NCBI GenBank assembly: GCA_036925085.1
Contig: JAUPFP010000109.1
Span: 124,001-188,000, forward strand
Source: Brachycybe producta
Taxonomy: Eukaryota > Arthropoda > Diplopoda > Playtdesmida > Andrognathidae
Reading direction: 5' to 3'
DNA length: 64,000 nucleotides
Shown here one piece after another: positions 27,661-41,400 of this stretch. The translations under genes and the position numbers were made by a program. Numbering within the stretch: the stretch's first letter is position 1; each line of letters opens with the position of its first letter. The notes beneath the pieces were generated by a model, which made no database searches, had not been told where the DNA came from, and worked only from the letters and a program-made list of their open reading frames with translations.

Positions 27661-30600
27661 AAGTTGAAGTTGAAGTTGAAGTTGAAGTTGAAGTTGAAGT
27701 TGAAGTTGAAGTTGAAGTTGAAGTTGAAGTTGAAGTTGAAGTTGAAGTTGAAGTTGAAGTTAAAGTTGAAGTTATTGTTGAAGTTGAAGTTAAAGTAAAA
27801 GTTGAAGTTGAAGTTGAAGTTGAAGTTGAAGTTGAAGTTAAAGTTGAAGTTATTGTTGAAGTTGAAGTTGAAGTTGAACTTGAAGTTGAAGTTAAAATTG
27901 AAGTTAAAGTTAATGTTGAAGTTGAAGTTAAAGTAAAAGTTGAAGTTGAAGTTGAAGTTGAAATTGAAGTTGAAGCTGAAGTTGAAGTTAAAGTTGAAGT
28001 TGAATTTGCAGTTGAAGTTGAATTTGAAGTTGAATTTGAATTAGAAGTTAAATTTGAATTTGATGTTGATGTTGAAATTGAAGTTGAAGTCAAGTTGAAA
28101 TTGAAGTTGAAGTTAAAGTTGAAGTTGAAGTTAATGTTGAAGTTGAAGTTAAAGTTAAAGGTGAAGTTGAAGTTGAAGTTGAAGTTGAAGTTAAGTTTTG
28201 GTGGAAGTTAATGTCGAAGTTGAAGTTGAATTTGAAGTAGAAGTTGAAGTTGCAGTTGAAGTTGAAGTTGAAGTTGAAGTTAAAGTTGAAGTTGAAGTTG
28301 AAGTTGAAGTTAAAGTTGAAGTTATTGTTGAAGTTGAAGTTAAAGTAAAAGTTGAAGTTGAAGTTGAAGTTGAAGTTGAAGTTGAAGTTGAAGTTGAAGT
28401 TAAAATTGAAGTTAAATTTAATGTTGAAGTTGAAGTTAATGATAAATTGAAATTAACATTGAAGTTGAAGTTGAAGTTGAAGTTGAAGTTGAAGTTAAAG
28501 TTGAAGTCGAAGTCGATGTTGAAGTGGAAGTTGAACTTGAAGTTGAAGTTAAAGTTGAAGTTAAAGTTAATGTTGAAGTTGAAGTTAAAGTAAAAGTTGA
28601 AGTTGAAGTTGAAGTTGAATTTGAAGTTGAATTTGAAGTTGACGTTCAAGTTGAAGTTGAAGTTGAAGTTAAAGTGAAAGTTAAGTTGAAGTTGAAGTTG
28701 AAGTCAAGTTGAAGTTGAAGTTGAAGTCGAAGTTGAAGTTGAAGTTGAAGTTGAAGTTGAAGTTGAAGTTGAAGTTGATTTTGAAGTTGAAGTTGAAGTT
28801 GAAGTTGAAGTTGAAGTTGAAGTTGAAGTTGAAGTTGAAGTTGAAGTTGAATTTGAAGTTGACATTGAAATTGATGTTGAAGTTGAAGTTGAAGTTGAAG
28901 TTGAATTTGAAGTTGACGTTGAAGTTGAAGTTGAAGTTGAAGTTGAAGTTGAAGTTGAAGTTGAAGTTGAAGTTGAAGTTGAAGTTGAAGTTGAAGTTGA
29001 AGTTGAAGTTGAAGTTGAAGTTGAAGTTGAAGTTGAAGTTGAAGTTGAAGTTGAAGTTGAAGTTGAAGTTGAAGTTAAAGTTGAAGTTGAAGTTGAAGTT
29101 GAAATTGAAGTTGAAGCTGAAGTTGAAGTTAAAGTTGAAGTCGAAGTCGATGTTGAAGTGGAAGTTGAAGTTGATTTTGAAGTTGAAGTTGAAGTTGAAG
29201 TTGAAGTTGAAGTTGAAGTTGAAGTTGAAGTTGAAGTTGAAGTTGAAGTTGAAGTTGAAGTTGAAGTTGAAGTTGAAGTTGAAGTTGAAGTTAAAGTTGA
29301 AGTTGAAGTTAAGTGAAAATGAAGTTGAAGTTGAAGTTGAAGTTGAAGTTGAAGTTGAAGTTAATGTTGAAGTTGGAGTTGAAGTTGAAGTTAATGATAA
29401 ATTGAAATTAACATTGAAGTTGAAGTTGAAGTTGAAGTTGAAGTTGAAGTTGAAGTTGAAGTTGAAGTTGAAGTTAAAGTTAAAGTCGAAGTCGATGTTG
29501 AAGTGGAAGTTGAACTTGAAGTTGAAGTTTAAGTTGAAGTTAAAGTTAATGTTGAAGTTGAAGTTGAAGTTGAAGTTGAAGTTGAAGTTGAAGTTGAAGT
29601 TGAAGTTGAAGTTGAAGTTGAAGTTGAAGTTGAAGTTCAAGTTGAAGTTCAAGTTGAAGTTCAAGTTGAAGTTCAAGTTGAAGTTGAAATTGAAGTTGAA
29701 GTTGAAGTCGATGTTGAAGTGGAAGTTGAACTTGAAGTTGAAGTTAAAGTTGAAGTTAAAGTTAATGTTGAAGTTGAAGTTAAAGTAAAAGTTGAAGTTG
29801 AAGTTGAAGTTGAAGTTGAAGTTGAAGTAAAAGTTGAAGTTAAAGTTAATGTTGAAGTTGAAGTTAAAGTAAAAGTTGAAGTTGAAGTTGAAGTTGAAGT
29901 TGAATTTGAAGTTGACATTGAAATTGATGTTGAAGTTGAAGTTGAAGTTGAAGTTGAATTTGAAGTTGATGTTGAAGTTGAAGTTAAAATTGAAGTTGAA
30001 GTTAAAGTTTTGGTGGAAGTTAATGTCGAAGTTGAAGTTGAATTTGAAGTAGAAGTTGAAGTTGAAGTTGAAGTTGAAGTTTAAGTTGAAGTTGAAGTTG
30101 AAGTTGAAGTTGAAGTTGAAGTTGATGTTGAAGTTGAAGTTAAAATTGAAGTTGAAGTTAAAGTTTTGGTGGAAGTTAATGTCGAAGTTGAAGTTGAATT
30201 TGAAGTAGAAGTTGAAGTTGAAGTTGAAGTTGAAGTTGAAGTTGAAGTTGAAGTTGATGTTGAAGTTGAAGTTAAAGTTGAAGTTATTGTTGAAGTTGAA
30301 GTTAAAGTAAAAGTTGAAGTTAAAGTAAAAGTTGAAGTTGAAGTTGAAGTTGAAGTTGAAGTTGAAGTTGAAGTTGAAGTTGAAGTTGAAGTTTAAGTTG
30401 AAGTTGAAGTTGAAGTTGAAGTTGAAGTTGAAGTTAATGTTGAAGTTGAAGTTAAAATTGAAGTTGAAGTTAAAGTTTTGGTGGAAGTTAATGTCGAAGT
30501 TGAAGTTGAATTTGAAGTAGAAGTTGAAGTTGAAGTTGAAGTTGAAGTCAAGTTGAAGTTGAAGTTGAAGTTGAAGTCAAAGTGGAAGTGGAAGTGGAAG

Positions 30601-32441
30601 TAGAAGTGGTAGTTGAAGTTGAAGTTTAAGTTGAAGTTAAAGTTAATGTTGAAGTTGAAGTTGAAGTTGAAGTTTAAGTTGAAGTTGAAGTTGAAGTTGA
30701 AGTTGAAGTTGAAGTTGAAGTTGAAGTTGAAGTTGAAGTTGAAGTTGAAGTTGAAGTTGAAGTTGAAGTTGAAGTTGAAGTTGAAGTTGAAGTTGAAGTT
30801 GAAGTTGAAGTTGAAGTTGAAGTTGAAGTTAAAGTTGAAGTTGAAGTTGAAGTTGAAATTGAAGTTGAAGCTGAAGTTGAAGTTAAAGTTGAAGTTGAAT
30901 TTGCAGTTGAAGTTGAATTTGAAGTTGAATTTGAAGTTGAAGTTGAAGTTAAAGTTAAAGTCGAAGTCGATGTTGAAGTGGAAGTTGAACTTGAAGTTGA
31001 AGTTTAAGTTGAAGTTAAAGTTAATGTTGAAGTTGAAGTTGAAGTTTAAGTTTAAGTTGAAGTTGAAGTTGAAGTTGAAGTTGAAGTTGAAGTTGAAGTT
31101 GAAGTTGAAGTTGAAGTTGAAGTTGAAGTTGAAGTTGAAGTTGAAGTTGAAGTTGAAGTTAAAGTTGAAGTTATTGTTGAAGTTGAAGTTAAAGTAAAAG
31201 TTGAAGTTGAAGTTGAAGTTGAAGTTGAAGTTAAAGTTGAAGTTATTGTTGAAGTTGAAGTTGAAGTAAAAGTTGAAGTTGAAGTTAAAATTGAAGTTAA
31301 AGTTAATGTTGAAGTTGGAGTTGAAGTTGAAGTTAATGATAAATTGAAATTAACATTGAAGTTGAAGTTGAAGTTGAAGTTGAAGTTGAAGTTGAAGTTG
31401 AAGTTAAAGTTGAGGTTGAAGTTAAAGTGAAAATGAAGTTGAAGTTGAAGTTGAAGTCAAGTTGAAATTGAAGTTGAAATTGAAGTTGAAGTTAAAGTTG
31501 AAGTTGAAGTTAATGTTGAAGTTGAAGTTAAAGTTAAAGGTGAAGTTGAAGTTGAAGTTGAAGTTGAAGTTAAAGTTTTGGTGGAAGTTAATGTCGAAGT
31601 TGAAGTTGAATTTGAAGTAGAAGTTGAAGTTGCAGTTGAAGTTGAAGTTGAAGTTGAAGTTAAAGTTGAAGTTGAAGTTGAAGTTGAAGTTAAAGTTGAA
31701 GTTATTGTTGAAGTTGAAGTTAAAGTAAAAGTTGAAGTTGAAGTTGAAGTTGAAGTTGAAGTTGAAGTTGAAGTTAAAATTGAAGTTAAATTTAATGTTG
31801 AAGTTGAAGTTAATGATAAATTGAAATTAACATTGAAGTTGAAGTTGAAGTTGAAGTTGAAGTTGAAGTTAAAGTTGAAGTCGAAGTCGATGTTGAAGTG
31901 GAAGTTGAACTTGAAGTTGAAGTTAAAGTTGAAGTTAAAGTTAATGTTGAAGTTGAAGTTAAAGTAAAAGTTGAAGTTGAAGTTGAAGTTGAATTTGAAG
32001 TTGAATTTGAAGTTGACGTTGAAGTTGAAGTTGAAGTTGAAGTTAAAGTGAAAGTTAAGTTGAAGTTGAAGTTGAAGTCAAGTTGAAGTTGAAGTTGAAG
32101 TCGAAGTTGAAGTTGAAGTTGAAGTTGAAGTTGAAGTTGAAGTTGAAGTTGATTTTGAAGTTGAAGTTGAAGTTGAAGTTGAAGTTGAAGTTGAAGTTGA
32201 AGTTGAAGTTGAAGTTGAAGTTGAATTTGAAGTTGACATTGAAATTGATGTTGAAGTTGAAGTTGAAGTTGAAGTTGAATTTGAAGTTGACATTGAAGTT
32301 GAAGTTGAAGTTTAAGTTGAAGTTGAAGTTGAAGTTGAAGTTGAAGTTGAAGTTGAAGTTGAAGTTGAAGTTGAAGTTGAAGTTGAAGTTGAAGTTGAAG
32401 TTGAAGTTGAAGTTGAAGTTGAAGTTGAAGTTGAAGTTGAA

Positions 32442-35400
32442 GTTAAAGTTGAAGTTGAAGTTGAAGTTGAAATTGAAGTTGAAGCTGAAGTTGAAGTTAA
32501 AGTTGAAGTCGAAGTCGATGTTGAAGTGGAAGTTGAAGTTGATTTTGAAGTTGAAGTTGAAGTTGAAGTTGAAGTTGAAGTTGAAGTTGAAGTTGAAGTT
32601 GAAGTTGAAGTTGAAGTTGAAGTTGAAGTTGAAGTTGAAGTTGAAGTTGAAGTTGAAGTTAAAGTTGAAGTTGAAGTTAAAGTGAAAATGAAGTTGAAGT
32701 TGAAGTTGAAGTTGAAGTTGAAGTTGAAGTTAATGTTGAAGTTGGAGTTGAAGTTGAAGTTAATGATAAATTGAAATTAACATTGAAGTTGAAGTTGAAG
32801 TTGAAGTTGAAGTTGAAGTTGAAGTTGAAGTTAAAGTTAAAGTCGAAGTCGATGTTGAAGTGGAAGTTGAACTTGAAGTTGAAGTTTAAGTTGAAGTTAA
32901 AGTTAATGTTGAAGTTGAAGTTGAAGTTGAAGTTGAAGTTGAAGTTGAAGTTGAAGTTGAAGTTGAAGTTGAAGTTGAAGTTCAAGTTGAAGTTCAAGTT
33001 GAAGTTCAAGTTGAAGTTCAAGTTGAAGTTCAAGTTGAAGTTGAAATTGAAGTTGAAGTTGAAGTCGATGTTGAAGTGGAAGTTGAACTTGAAGTTGAAG
33101 TTAAAGTTGAAGTTAAAGTTAATGTTGAAGTTGAAGTTAAAGTAAAAGTTGAAGTTGAAGTTGAAGTTGAAGTAAAAGTTGAAGTTAAAGTTAATGTTGA
33201 AGTTGAAGTTAAAGTAAAAGTTGAAGTTGAAGTTGAAGTTGAAGTTGAATTTGAAGTTGACATTGAAATTGATGTTGAAGTTGAAGTTGAAGTTGAAGTT
33301 GAATTTGAAGTTGACGTTGAAGTTGAAGTTGAAGTTGAAGTTTAAGTTGAAGTTGAAGTTGAAGTTGAAGTTGAAGTTGAAGTTGATGTTGAAGTTGAAG
33401 TTAAAATTGAAGTTGAAGTTAAAGTTTTGGTGGAAGTTAATGTCGAAGTTGAAGTTGAATTTGAAGTAGAAGTTGAAGTTGAAGTTGAAGTTGAAGTTGA
33501 AGTTGAAGTTGAAGTTGATGTTGAAGTTGAAGTTAAAGTTGAAGTTATTGTTGAAGTTGAAGTTAAAGTAAAAGTTGAAGTTAAAGTAAAAGTTGAAGTT
33601 GAAGTTGAAGTTGAAGTTGAAGTTGAAGTTGAAGTTGAAGTTGAAGTTGAAGTTGAAGTTGAAGTTGAAGTTGAAGTTGAAGTTGAAGTTGAAGTTAATG
33701 TTGAAGTTGAAGTTAAAATTGAAGTTGAAGTTAAAGTTTTGGTGGAAGTTAATGTCGAAGTTGAAGTTGAATTTGAAGTAGAAGTTGAAGTTGAAGTTGA
33801 AGTTGAAGTTGAAGTTGAAGTTGAAGTTGATGTTGAAGTTGAAGTTAAAGTTGAAGTTATTGTTGAAGTTGAAGTTAAAGTAAAAGTTGAAGTTAAAGTA
33901 AAAGTTGAAGTTGAAGTTGAAGTTGAAGTTGAAGTTGAAGTTGAAGTTGAAGTTGAAGTTGAAGTTAAAATTGAAGTTAAAGTTAATGTTGAAGTTGGAG
34001 TTGAAGTTGAAGTTAATGATAAATTGAAATTAACATTGAAGTTGAAGTTGAAGTTGAAGTTGAAGTTGAAGTTGAAGTTAAAATTGAAGTTAAAGTTAAT
34101 GTTGAAGTTGGAGTTGAAGTTGAAGTTAATGATAAATTGAAATTAACATTGAAGTTGAAGTTGAAGTTGAAGTTGAAGTTGAAGTTGAAGTTGAAGTTAA
34201 AGTTAAAGTCGAAGTCGATGTTGAAGTGGAAGTTGAACTTGAAGTTGAAGTTTAAGTTGAAGTTAAAGTTAATGTTGAAGTTGAAGTTGAAGTTGAAGTT
34301 GAAGTTGAAGTTGAAGTTGAAGTTGAAGTTGAAGTTGAAGTTGAAGTTGAAGTTCAAGTTGAAGTTCAAGTTGAAGTTCAAGTTGAAGTTCAAGTTGAAG
34401 TTCAAGTTGAAGTTGAAATTGAAGTTGAAGTTGAAGTCGATGTTGAAGTGGAAGTTGAACTTGAAGTTGAAGTTAAAGTTGAAGTTAAAGTTAATGTTGA
34501 AGTTGAAGTTAAAGTAAAAGTTGAAGTTGAAGTTGAAGTTGAAGTAAAAGTTGAAGTTAAAGTTAATGTTGAAGTTGAAGTTAAAGTAAAAGTTGAAGTT
34601 GAAGTTGAAGTTGAAGTTGAATTTGAAATTGACATTGAAATTGATGTTGAAGTTGAAGTTGAAGTTGAAGTTGAATTTGAAGTTGACGTTGAAGTTGAAG
34701 TTTAAGTTTAAGTTTAAGTTTAAGTTGAAGTTGAAGTTGAAGTTGAAGTTGAAGTTGAAGTTGAAGTTGAAGTTGAAGTTGAAGTTGAAGTTGAAGTTGA
34801 AGTTGAAGTTGAAGTTGAAGTTGAAGTTAAAGTTTAAGTTGAAGTTGAAGTTGAAATTGAAGTTGAAGCTGAAGTTGAAGTTAAAGTTGAAGTCGAAGTC
34901 GATGTTGAAGTGGAAGTTGAAGTTGATTTTGAAGTTGAAGTTGAAGTTGAAGTTGAAGTTGAAGTTGAAGTTGAAGTTGAAGTTGAAGTTGAAGTTGAAG
35001 TTGAAGTTGAAGTTGAAGTTGAAGTTGAAGTTAAAGTTGAAGTTGAAGTTAAAGTGAAAATGAAGTTGAAGTTGAAGTTCAAGTTGAAGTTGAAGTTGAA
35101 GTTAATGTTGAAGTTGGAGTTGAAGTTGAAGTTAATGATAAATTGAAATTAACATTGAAGTTGAAGTTGAAGTTGAAGTTGAAGTTGAAGTTGAAGTTGA
35201 AGTCAAAGTGGAAGTGGAAGTGGAAGTAGAAGTGGTAGTTGAAGTTGAAGTTGAAGTTAAAGTTGAAATTAAAGTTAAGGTTAAAGTGGAATTTGAATTT
35301 GAAGTTGAAGTTGAATTTGAAGTTGTAGTTGAATTTGAAGTTGAAGTTTTAGTTAAAGTTGAAGTTAATGTTGAAGTTAATGTTGAAGTTGAAATTGAAG

Positions 35401-38400
35401 TTAAAATTAAAGTTAAAGGTGAAGTTGATGTTGAAGTTGAAGTTGAAGTTGAAGTTGAAGTTGAAGTCAAGTTGAAGTTGAAGTTGAAGTTGAAGTCAAA
35501 GTGGAAGTGGAAGTGGAAGTAGAAGTGGTAGTTGAAGTTGAAGTTTAAGTTGAAGTTAAAGTTAATGTTGAAGTTGAAGTTGAAGTTGAAGTTTAAGTTG
35601 AAGTTGAAGTTGAAGTTGAAGTTGAAGTTGAAGTTGAAGTTGAAGTTGAAGTTGAAGTTGAAGTTGAAGTTGAAGTTGAAGTTGAAGTTGAAGTTGAAGT
35701 TGAAGTTGAAGTTGAAGTTGAAGTTGAAGTTGAAGTTGAAGTTAAAGTTGAAGTTGAAGTTGAAGTTGAAATTGAAGTTGAAGCTGAAGTTGAAGTTAAA
35801 GTTGAAGTTGAATTTGCAGTTGAAGTTGAATTTGAAGTTGAATTTGAAGTTGAATTTGAAGTTGAAGTTGAAGTTAAAGTTAAAGTCGAAGTCGATGTTG
35901 AAGTGGAAGTTGAACTTGAAGTTGAAGTTTAAGTTGAAGTTAAAGTTAATGTTGAAGTTGAAGTTGAAGTTGAAGTTTAAGTTGAAGTTGAAGTTGAAGT
36001 TGAAGTTGAAGTTGAAGTTGAAGTTGAAGTTTAAGTTGAAGTTGAAGTTGAAGTTGAAGTTGAAGTTGAAGTTGAAGTTGAAGTTGAAGTTGAAGTTGAA
36101 GTTGAAGTTGAAGTTGAAGTTGAAGTTGAAGTTGAAGTTAAAGTTGAAGTTATTGTTGAAGTTGAAGTTAAAGTAAAAGTTGAAGTTGAAGTTGAAGTTG
36201 AAGTTGAAGTTAAAGTTGAAGTTATTGTTGAAGTTGAAGTTGAAGTAAAAGTTGAAGTTGAAGTTAAAATTGAAGTTAAAGTTAATGTTGAAGTTGGAGT
36301 TGAAGTTGAAGTTAATGATAAATTGAAATTAACATTGAAGTTGAAGTTGAAGTTGAAGTTGAAGTTAAAGTTGAAGTTGAAGTTGAAGTTGAAGTTGAAG
36401 TTGAAGTTAAAGTTGAAGTCGAAGTCGATGTTGAAGTGGAAGTTGAACTTGAAGTTGAAGTTAAAATTGAAGTTAAAGTTAATGTTGAAGTTGAAGTTAA
36501 AGTAAAAGTTGAAGTTGAAGTTGAAGTTGAAATTGAAGTTGAAGCTGAAGTTGAAGTTAAAGTTGAAGTTGAATTTGCAGTTGAAGTTGAATTTGAAGTT
36601 GAATTTGAATTAGAAGTTAAATTTGAATTTGATGTTGATGTTGAAATTGAAGTTGAAGTTGAAGTTGAAGTTGAAGTTGAAGTTGAAGTTGAAGTTAAAG
36701 TTGAGGTTGAAGTTAAAGTGAAAATGAAGTTGAAGTTGAAGTTGAAGTCAAGTTGAAGTTGAAGTTGAATTTGAAGTAGAAGTTGAAGTTGAAGTTGAAG
36801 TTGAAGTTGAAGTTGAAGTTGAAGTTGATGTTGAAGTTGAAGTTAAAGTTGAAGTTATTGTTGAAGTTGAAGTTAAAGTAAAAGTTGAAGTTAAAGTAAA
36901 AGTTGAAGTTGAAGTTGAAGTTGAAGTTGAAGTTGAAGTTGAAGTTGAAGTTGAAGTTAAAATTGAAGTTAAAGTTAATGTTGAAGTTGGAGTTGAAGTT
37001 GAAGTTAATGATAAATTGAAATTAACATTGAAGTTGAAGTTGAAGTTGAAGTTGAAGTTGAAGTTGAAGTTAAAGTTAAAGTCGAAGTCGATGTTGAAGT
37101 GGAAGTTGAACTTGAAGTTTAAGTTTAAGTTGAAGTTAAAGTTAATGTTGAAGTTGAAGTTGAAGTTGAAGTTGAAGTTGAAGTTCAAGTTCAAGTTCAA
37201 GTTGAAGTTCAAGTTGAAGTTGAAGTTGAAGTTGAAGTTGAAGTTGAAGTTGAAGTTGAAGTTGAAGTTGAAGTTGAAGTTGAAGTTGAAGTTAAAGTTG
37301 AAGTTGAAGTTGAAGTTGAAATTGAAGTTGAAGCTGAAGTTGAAGTTAAAGTTGAAGTTGAATTTGCAGTTGAAGTTGAATTTGAAGTTGAATTTGAATT
37401 AGAAGTTAAAGTTGAATTTGATGTTGATGTTGAAGTTGAAGTTGAAGTTGAAGTTGAAGTTGAAATTGAAGTTGAAGTTGAAGTTGAAGTTGAAGTTAAA
37501 GTTGAAGTTAAAGTTTTGGTGGAAGTTAATGTCGAAGTTGAAGTTGAATTTGAAGTAGAAGTTGAAGTTGAAGTTGAAGTTGAAGTAGAAGTTGAAGTTG
37601 AAGTTGAAGTTAAAGTTGAAGTTATTGTTGAAGTTGAAGTTAAAGTAAAAGTTGAAGTTGAAGTTGAAGTTGAAGTTGAAGTTGAAGTTGAAGTTGAAGT
37701 TGAAGTTGAAGTTGAAGTTGAAGTTGAAGTTGAAGTTAAAGTTGAAGTTGAAGTTGAAGTTGAAATTGAAGTTGAAGCTGAAGTTGAAGTTAAAGTTGAA
37801 GTCGAAGTCGATGTTGAAGTGGAAGTTGAAGTTGATTTTGAAGTTGAAGTTGAAGTTGAAGTTGAAGTTGAAGTTGAAGTTGAAGTTGAAGTTGAAGTTG
37901 AAGTTGAAGTTGAAGTTGAAGTTGAAGTTGAAGTTGAAGTTGAAGTTGAAGTTAAAGTTGAAGTTGAAGTTAAAGTGAAAATGAAGTTGAAGTTGAAGTT
38001 GAAGTTGAAGTTGAAGTTGAAGTTAATGTTGAAGTTGGAGTTGAAGTTGAAGTTAATGATAAATTGAAATTAACATTGAAGTTGAAGTTGAAGTTGAAGT
38101 TGAAGTTGAAGTTGAAGTTGAAGTTAAAGTTAAAGTCGAAGTCGATGTTGAAGTGGAAGTTGAACTTGAAGTTGAAGTTTAAGTTGAAGTTAAAGTTAAT
38201 GTTGAAGTTGAAGTTGAAGTTGAAGTTGAAGTTGAAGTTGAAGTTGAAGTTGAAGTTGAAGTTGAAGTTCAAGTTGAAGTTCAAGTTGAAGTTCAAGTTG
38301 AAGTTCAAGTTGAAGTTCAAGTTGAAGTTGAAATTGAAGTTGAAGTTGAAGTCGATGTTGAAGTGGAAGTTGAACTTGAAGTTGAAGTTAAAGTTGAAGT

Positions 38401-41400
38401 TAAAGTTAATGTTGAAGTTGAAGTTAAAGTAAAAGTTGAAGTTGAAGTTGAAGTTGAAGTAAAAGTTGAAGTTAAAGTTAATGTTGAAGTTGAAGTTAAA
38501 GTAAAAGTTGAAGTTGAAGTTGAAGTTGAAGTTGAATTTGAAGTTGACATTGAAATTGATGTTGAAGTTGAAGTTGAAGTTGAAGTTGAATTTGAAGTTG
38601 ACGTTGAAGTTGAAGTTGAAGTTGAAGTTTAAGTTGAAGTTGAAGTTGAAGTTGAAGTTGAAGTTGAAGTTGATGTTGAAGTTGAAGTTAAAATTGAAGT
38701 TGAAGTTAAAGTTTTGGTGGAAGTTAATGTCGAAGTTGAAGTTGAATTTGAAGTAGAAGTTGAAGTTGAAGTTGAAGTTGAAGTTGAAGTTGAAGTTGAA
38801 GTTGATGTTGAAGTTGAAGTTAAAGTTGAAGTTATTGTTGAAGTTGAAGTTAAAGTAAAAGTTGAAGTTAAAGTAAAAGTTGAAGTTGAAGTTGAAGTTG
38901 AAGTTGAAGTTGAAGTTGAAGTTGAAGTTGAAGTTGAAGTTGAAGTTGAAGTTGAAGTTGAAGTTGAAGTTGAAGTTGAAGTTAATGTTGAAGTTGAAGT
39001 TAAAATTGAAGTTGAAGTTAAAGTTTTGGTGGAAGTTAATGTCGAAGTTGAAGTTGAATTTGAAGTAGAAGTTGAAGTTGAAGTTGAAGTTGAAGTTGAA
39101 GTTGAAGTTGAAGTTGATGTTGAAGTTGAAGTTAAAGTTGAAGTTATTGTTGAAGTTGAAGTTAAAGTAAAAGTTGAAGTTAAAGTAAAAGTTGAAGTTG
39201 AAGTTGAAGTTGAAGTTGAAGTTGAAGTTGAAGTTGAAGTTGAAGTTGAAGTTAAAATTGAAGTTAAAGTTAATGTTGAAGTTGGAGTTGAAGTTGAAGT
39301 TAATGATAAATTGAAATTAACATTGAAGTTGAAGTTGAAGTTGAAGTTGAAGTTGAAGTTGAAGTTAAAATTGAAGTTAAAGTTAATGTTGAAGTTGGAG
39401 TTGAAGTTGAAGTTAATGATAAATTGAAATTAACATTGAAGTTGAAGTTGAAGTTGAAGTTGAAGTTGAAGTTGAAGTTGAAGTTAAAGTTAAAGTCGAA
39501 GTCGATGTTGAAGTGGAAGTTGAACTTGAAGTTGAAGTTTAAGTTGAAGTTAAAGTTAATGTTGAAGTTGAAGTTGAAGTTGAAGTTGAAGTTGAAGTTG
39601 AAGTTGAAGTTGAAGTTGAAGTTGAAGTTGAAGTTGAAGTTCAAGTTGAAGTTCAAGTTGAAGTTCAAGTTGAAGTTCAAGTTGAAGTTCAAGTTGAAGT
39701 TGAAATTGAAGTTGAAGTTGAAGTCGATGTTGAAGTGGAAGTTGAACTTGAAGTTGAAGTTAAAGTTGAAGTTAAAGTTAATGTTGAAGTTGAAGTTAAA
39801 GTAAAAGTTGAAGTTGAAGTTGAAGTTGAAGTAAAAGTTGAAGTTAAAGTTAATGTTGAAGTTGAAGTTAAAGTAAAAGTTGAAGTTGAAGTTGAAGTTG
39901 AAGTTGAATTTGAAATTGACATTGAAATTGATGTTGAAGTTGAAGTTGAAGTTGAAGTTGAATTTGAAGTTGACGTTGAAGTTGAAGTTTAAGTTTAAGT
40001 TTAAGTTTAAGTTGAAGTTGAAGTTGAAGTTGAAGTTGAAGTTGAAGTTGAAGTTGAAGTTGAAGTTGAAGTTGAAGTTGAAGTTGAAGTTGAAGTTGAA
40101 GTTGAAGTTGAAGTTAAAGTTTAAGTTGAAGTTGAAGTTGAAATTGAAGTTGAAGCTGAAGTTGAAGTTAAAGTTGAAGTCGAAGTCGATGTTGAAGTGG
40201 AAGTTGAAGTTGATTTTGAAGTTGAAGTTGAAGTTGAAGTTGAAGTTGAAGTTGAAGTTGAAGTTGAAGTTGAAGTTGAAGTTGAAGTTGAAGTTGAAGT
40301 TGAAGTTGAAGTTGAAGTTAAAGTTGAAGTTGAAGTTAAAGTGAAAATGAAGTTGAAGTTGAAGTTCAAGTTGAAGTTGAAGTTGAAGTTAATGTTGAAG
40401 TTGGAGTTGAAGTTGAAGTTAATGATAAATTGAAATTAACATTGAAGTTGAAGTTGAAGTTGAAGTTGAAGTTGAAGTTGAAGTTGAAGTCAAAGTGGAA
40501 GTGGAAGTGGAAGTAGAAGTGGTAGTTGAAGTTGAAGTTGAAGTTAAAGTTGAAATTAAAGTTAAGGTTAAAGTGGAATTTGAATTTGAAGTTGAAGTTG
40601 AATTTGAAGTTGTAGTTGAATTTGAAGTTGAAGTTTTAGTTAAAGTTGAAGTTAATGTTGAAGTTAATGTTGAAGTTGAAATTGAAGTTAAAATTAAAGT
40701 TAAAGGTGAAGTTGATGTTGAAGTTGAAGTTGAAGTTGAAGTTGAAGTTGAAGTCAAGTTGAAGTTGAAGTTGAAGTTGAAGTCAAAGTGGAAGTGGAAG
40801 TGGAAGTAGAAGTGGTAGTTGAAGTTGAAGTTTAAGTTGAAGTTAAAGTTAATGTTGAAGTTGAAGTTGAAGTTGAAGTTTAAGTTGAAGTTGAAGTTGA
40901 AGTTGAAGTTGAAGTTGAAGTTGAAGTTGAAGTTGAAGTTGAAGTTGAAGTTGAAGTTGAAGTTGAAGTTGAAGTTGAAGTTGAAGTTGAAGTTGAAGTT
41001 GAAGTTGAAGTTGAAGTTGAAGTTGAAGTTAAAGTTGAAGTTGAAGTTGAAGTTGAAATTGAAGTTGAAGCTAAAGTTGAAGTTAAAGTTGAAGTTGAAT
41101 TTGCAGTTGAAGTTGAATTTGAAGTTGAATTTGAAGTTGAATTTGAAGTTGAAGTTGAAGTTAAAGTTAAAGTCGAAGTCGATGTTGAAGTGGAAGTTGA
41201 ACTTGAAGTTGAAGTTTAAGTTGAAGTTAAAGTTAATGTTGAAGTTGAAGTTGAAGTTGAAGTTTAAGTTGAAGTTGAAGTTGAAGTTGAAGTTGAAGTT
41301 GAAGTTGAAGTTGAAGTTTAAGTTGAAGTTGAAGTTGAAGTTGAAGTTGAAGTTGAAGTTGAAGTTGAAGTTGAAGTTGAAGTTGAAGTTGAAGTTGAAG

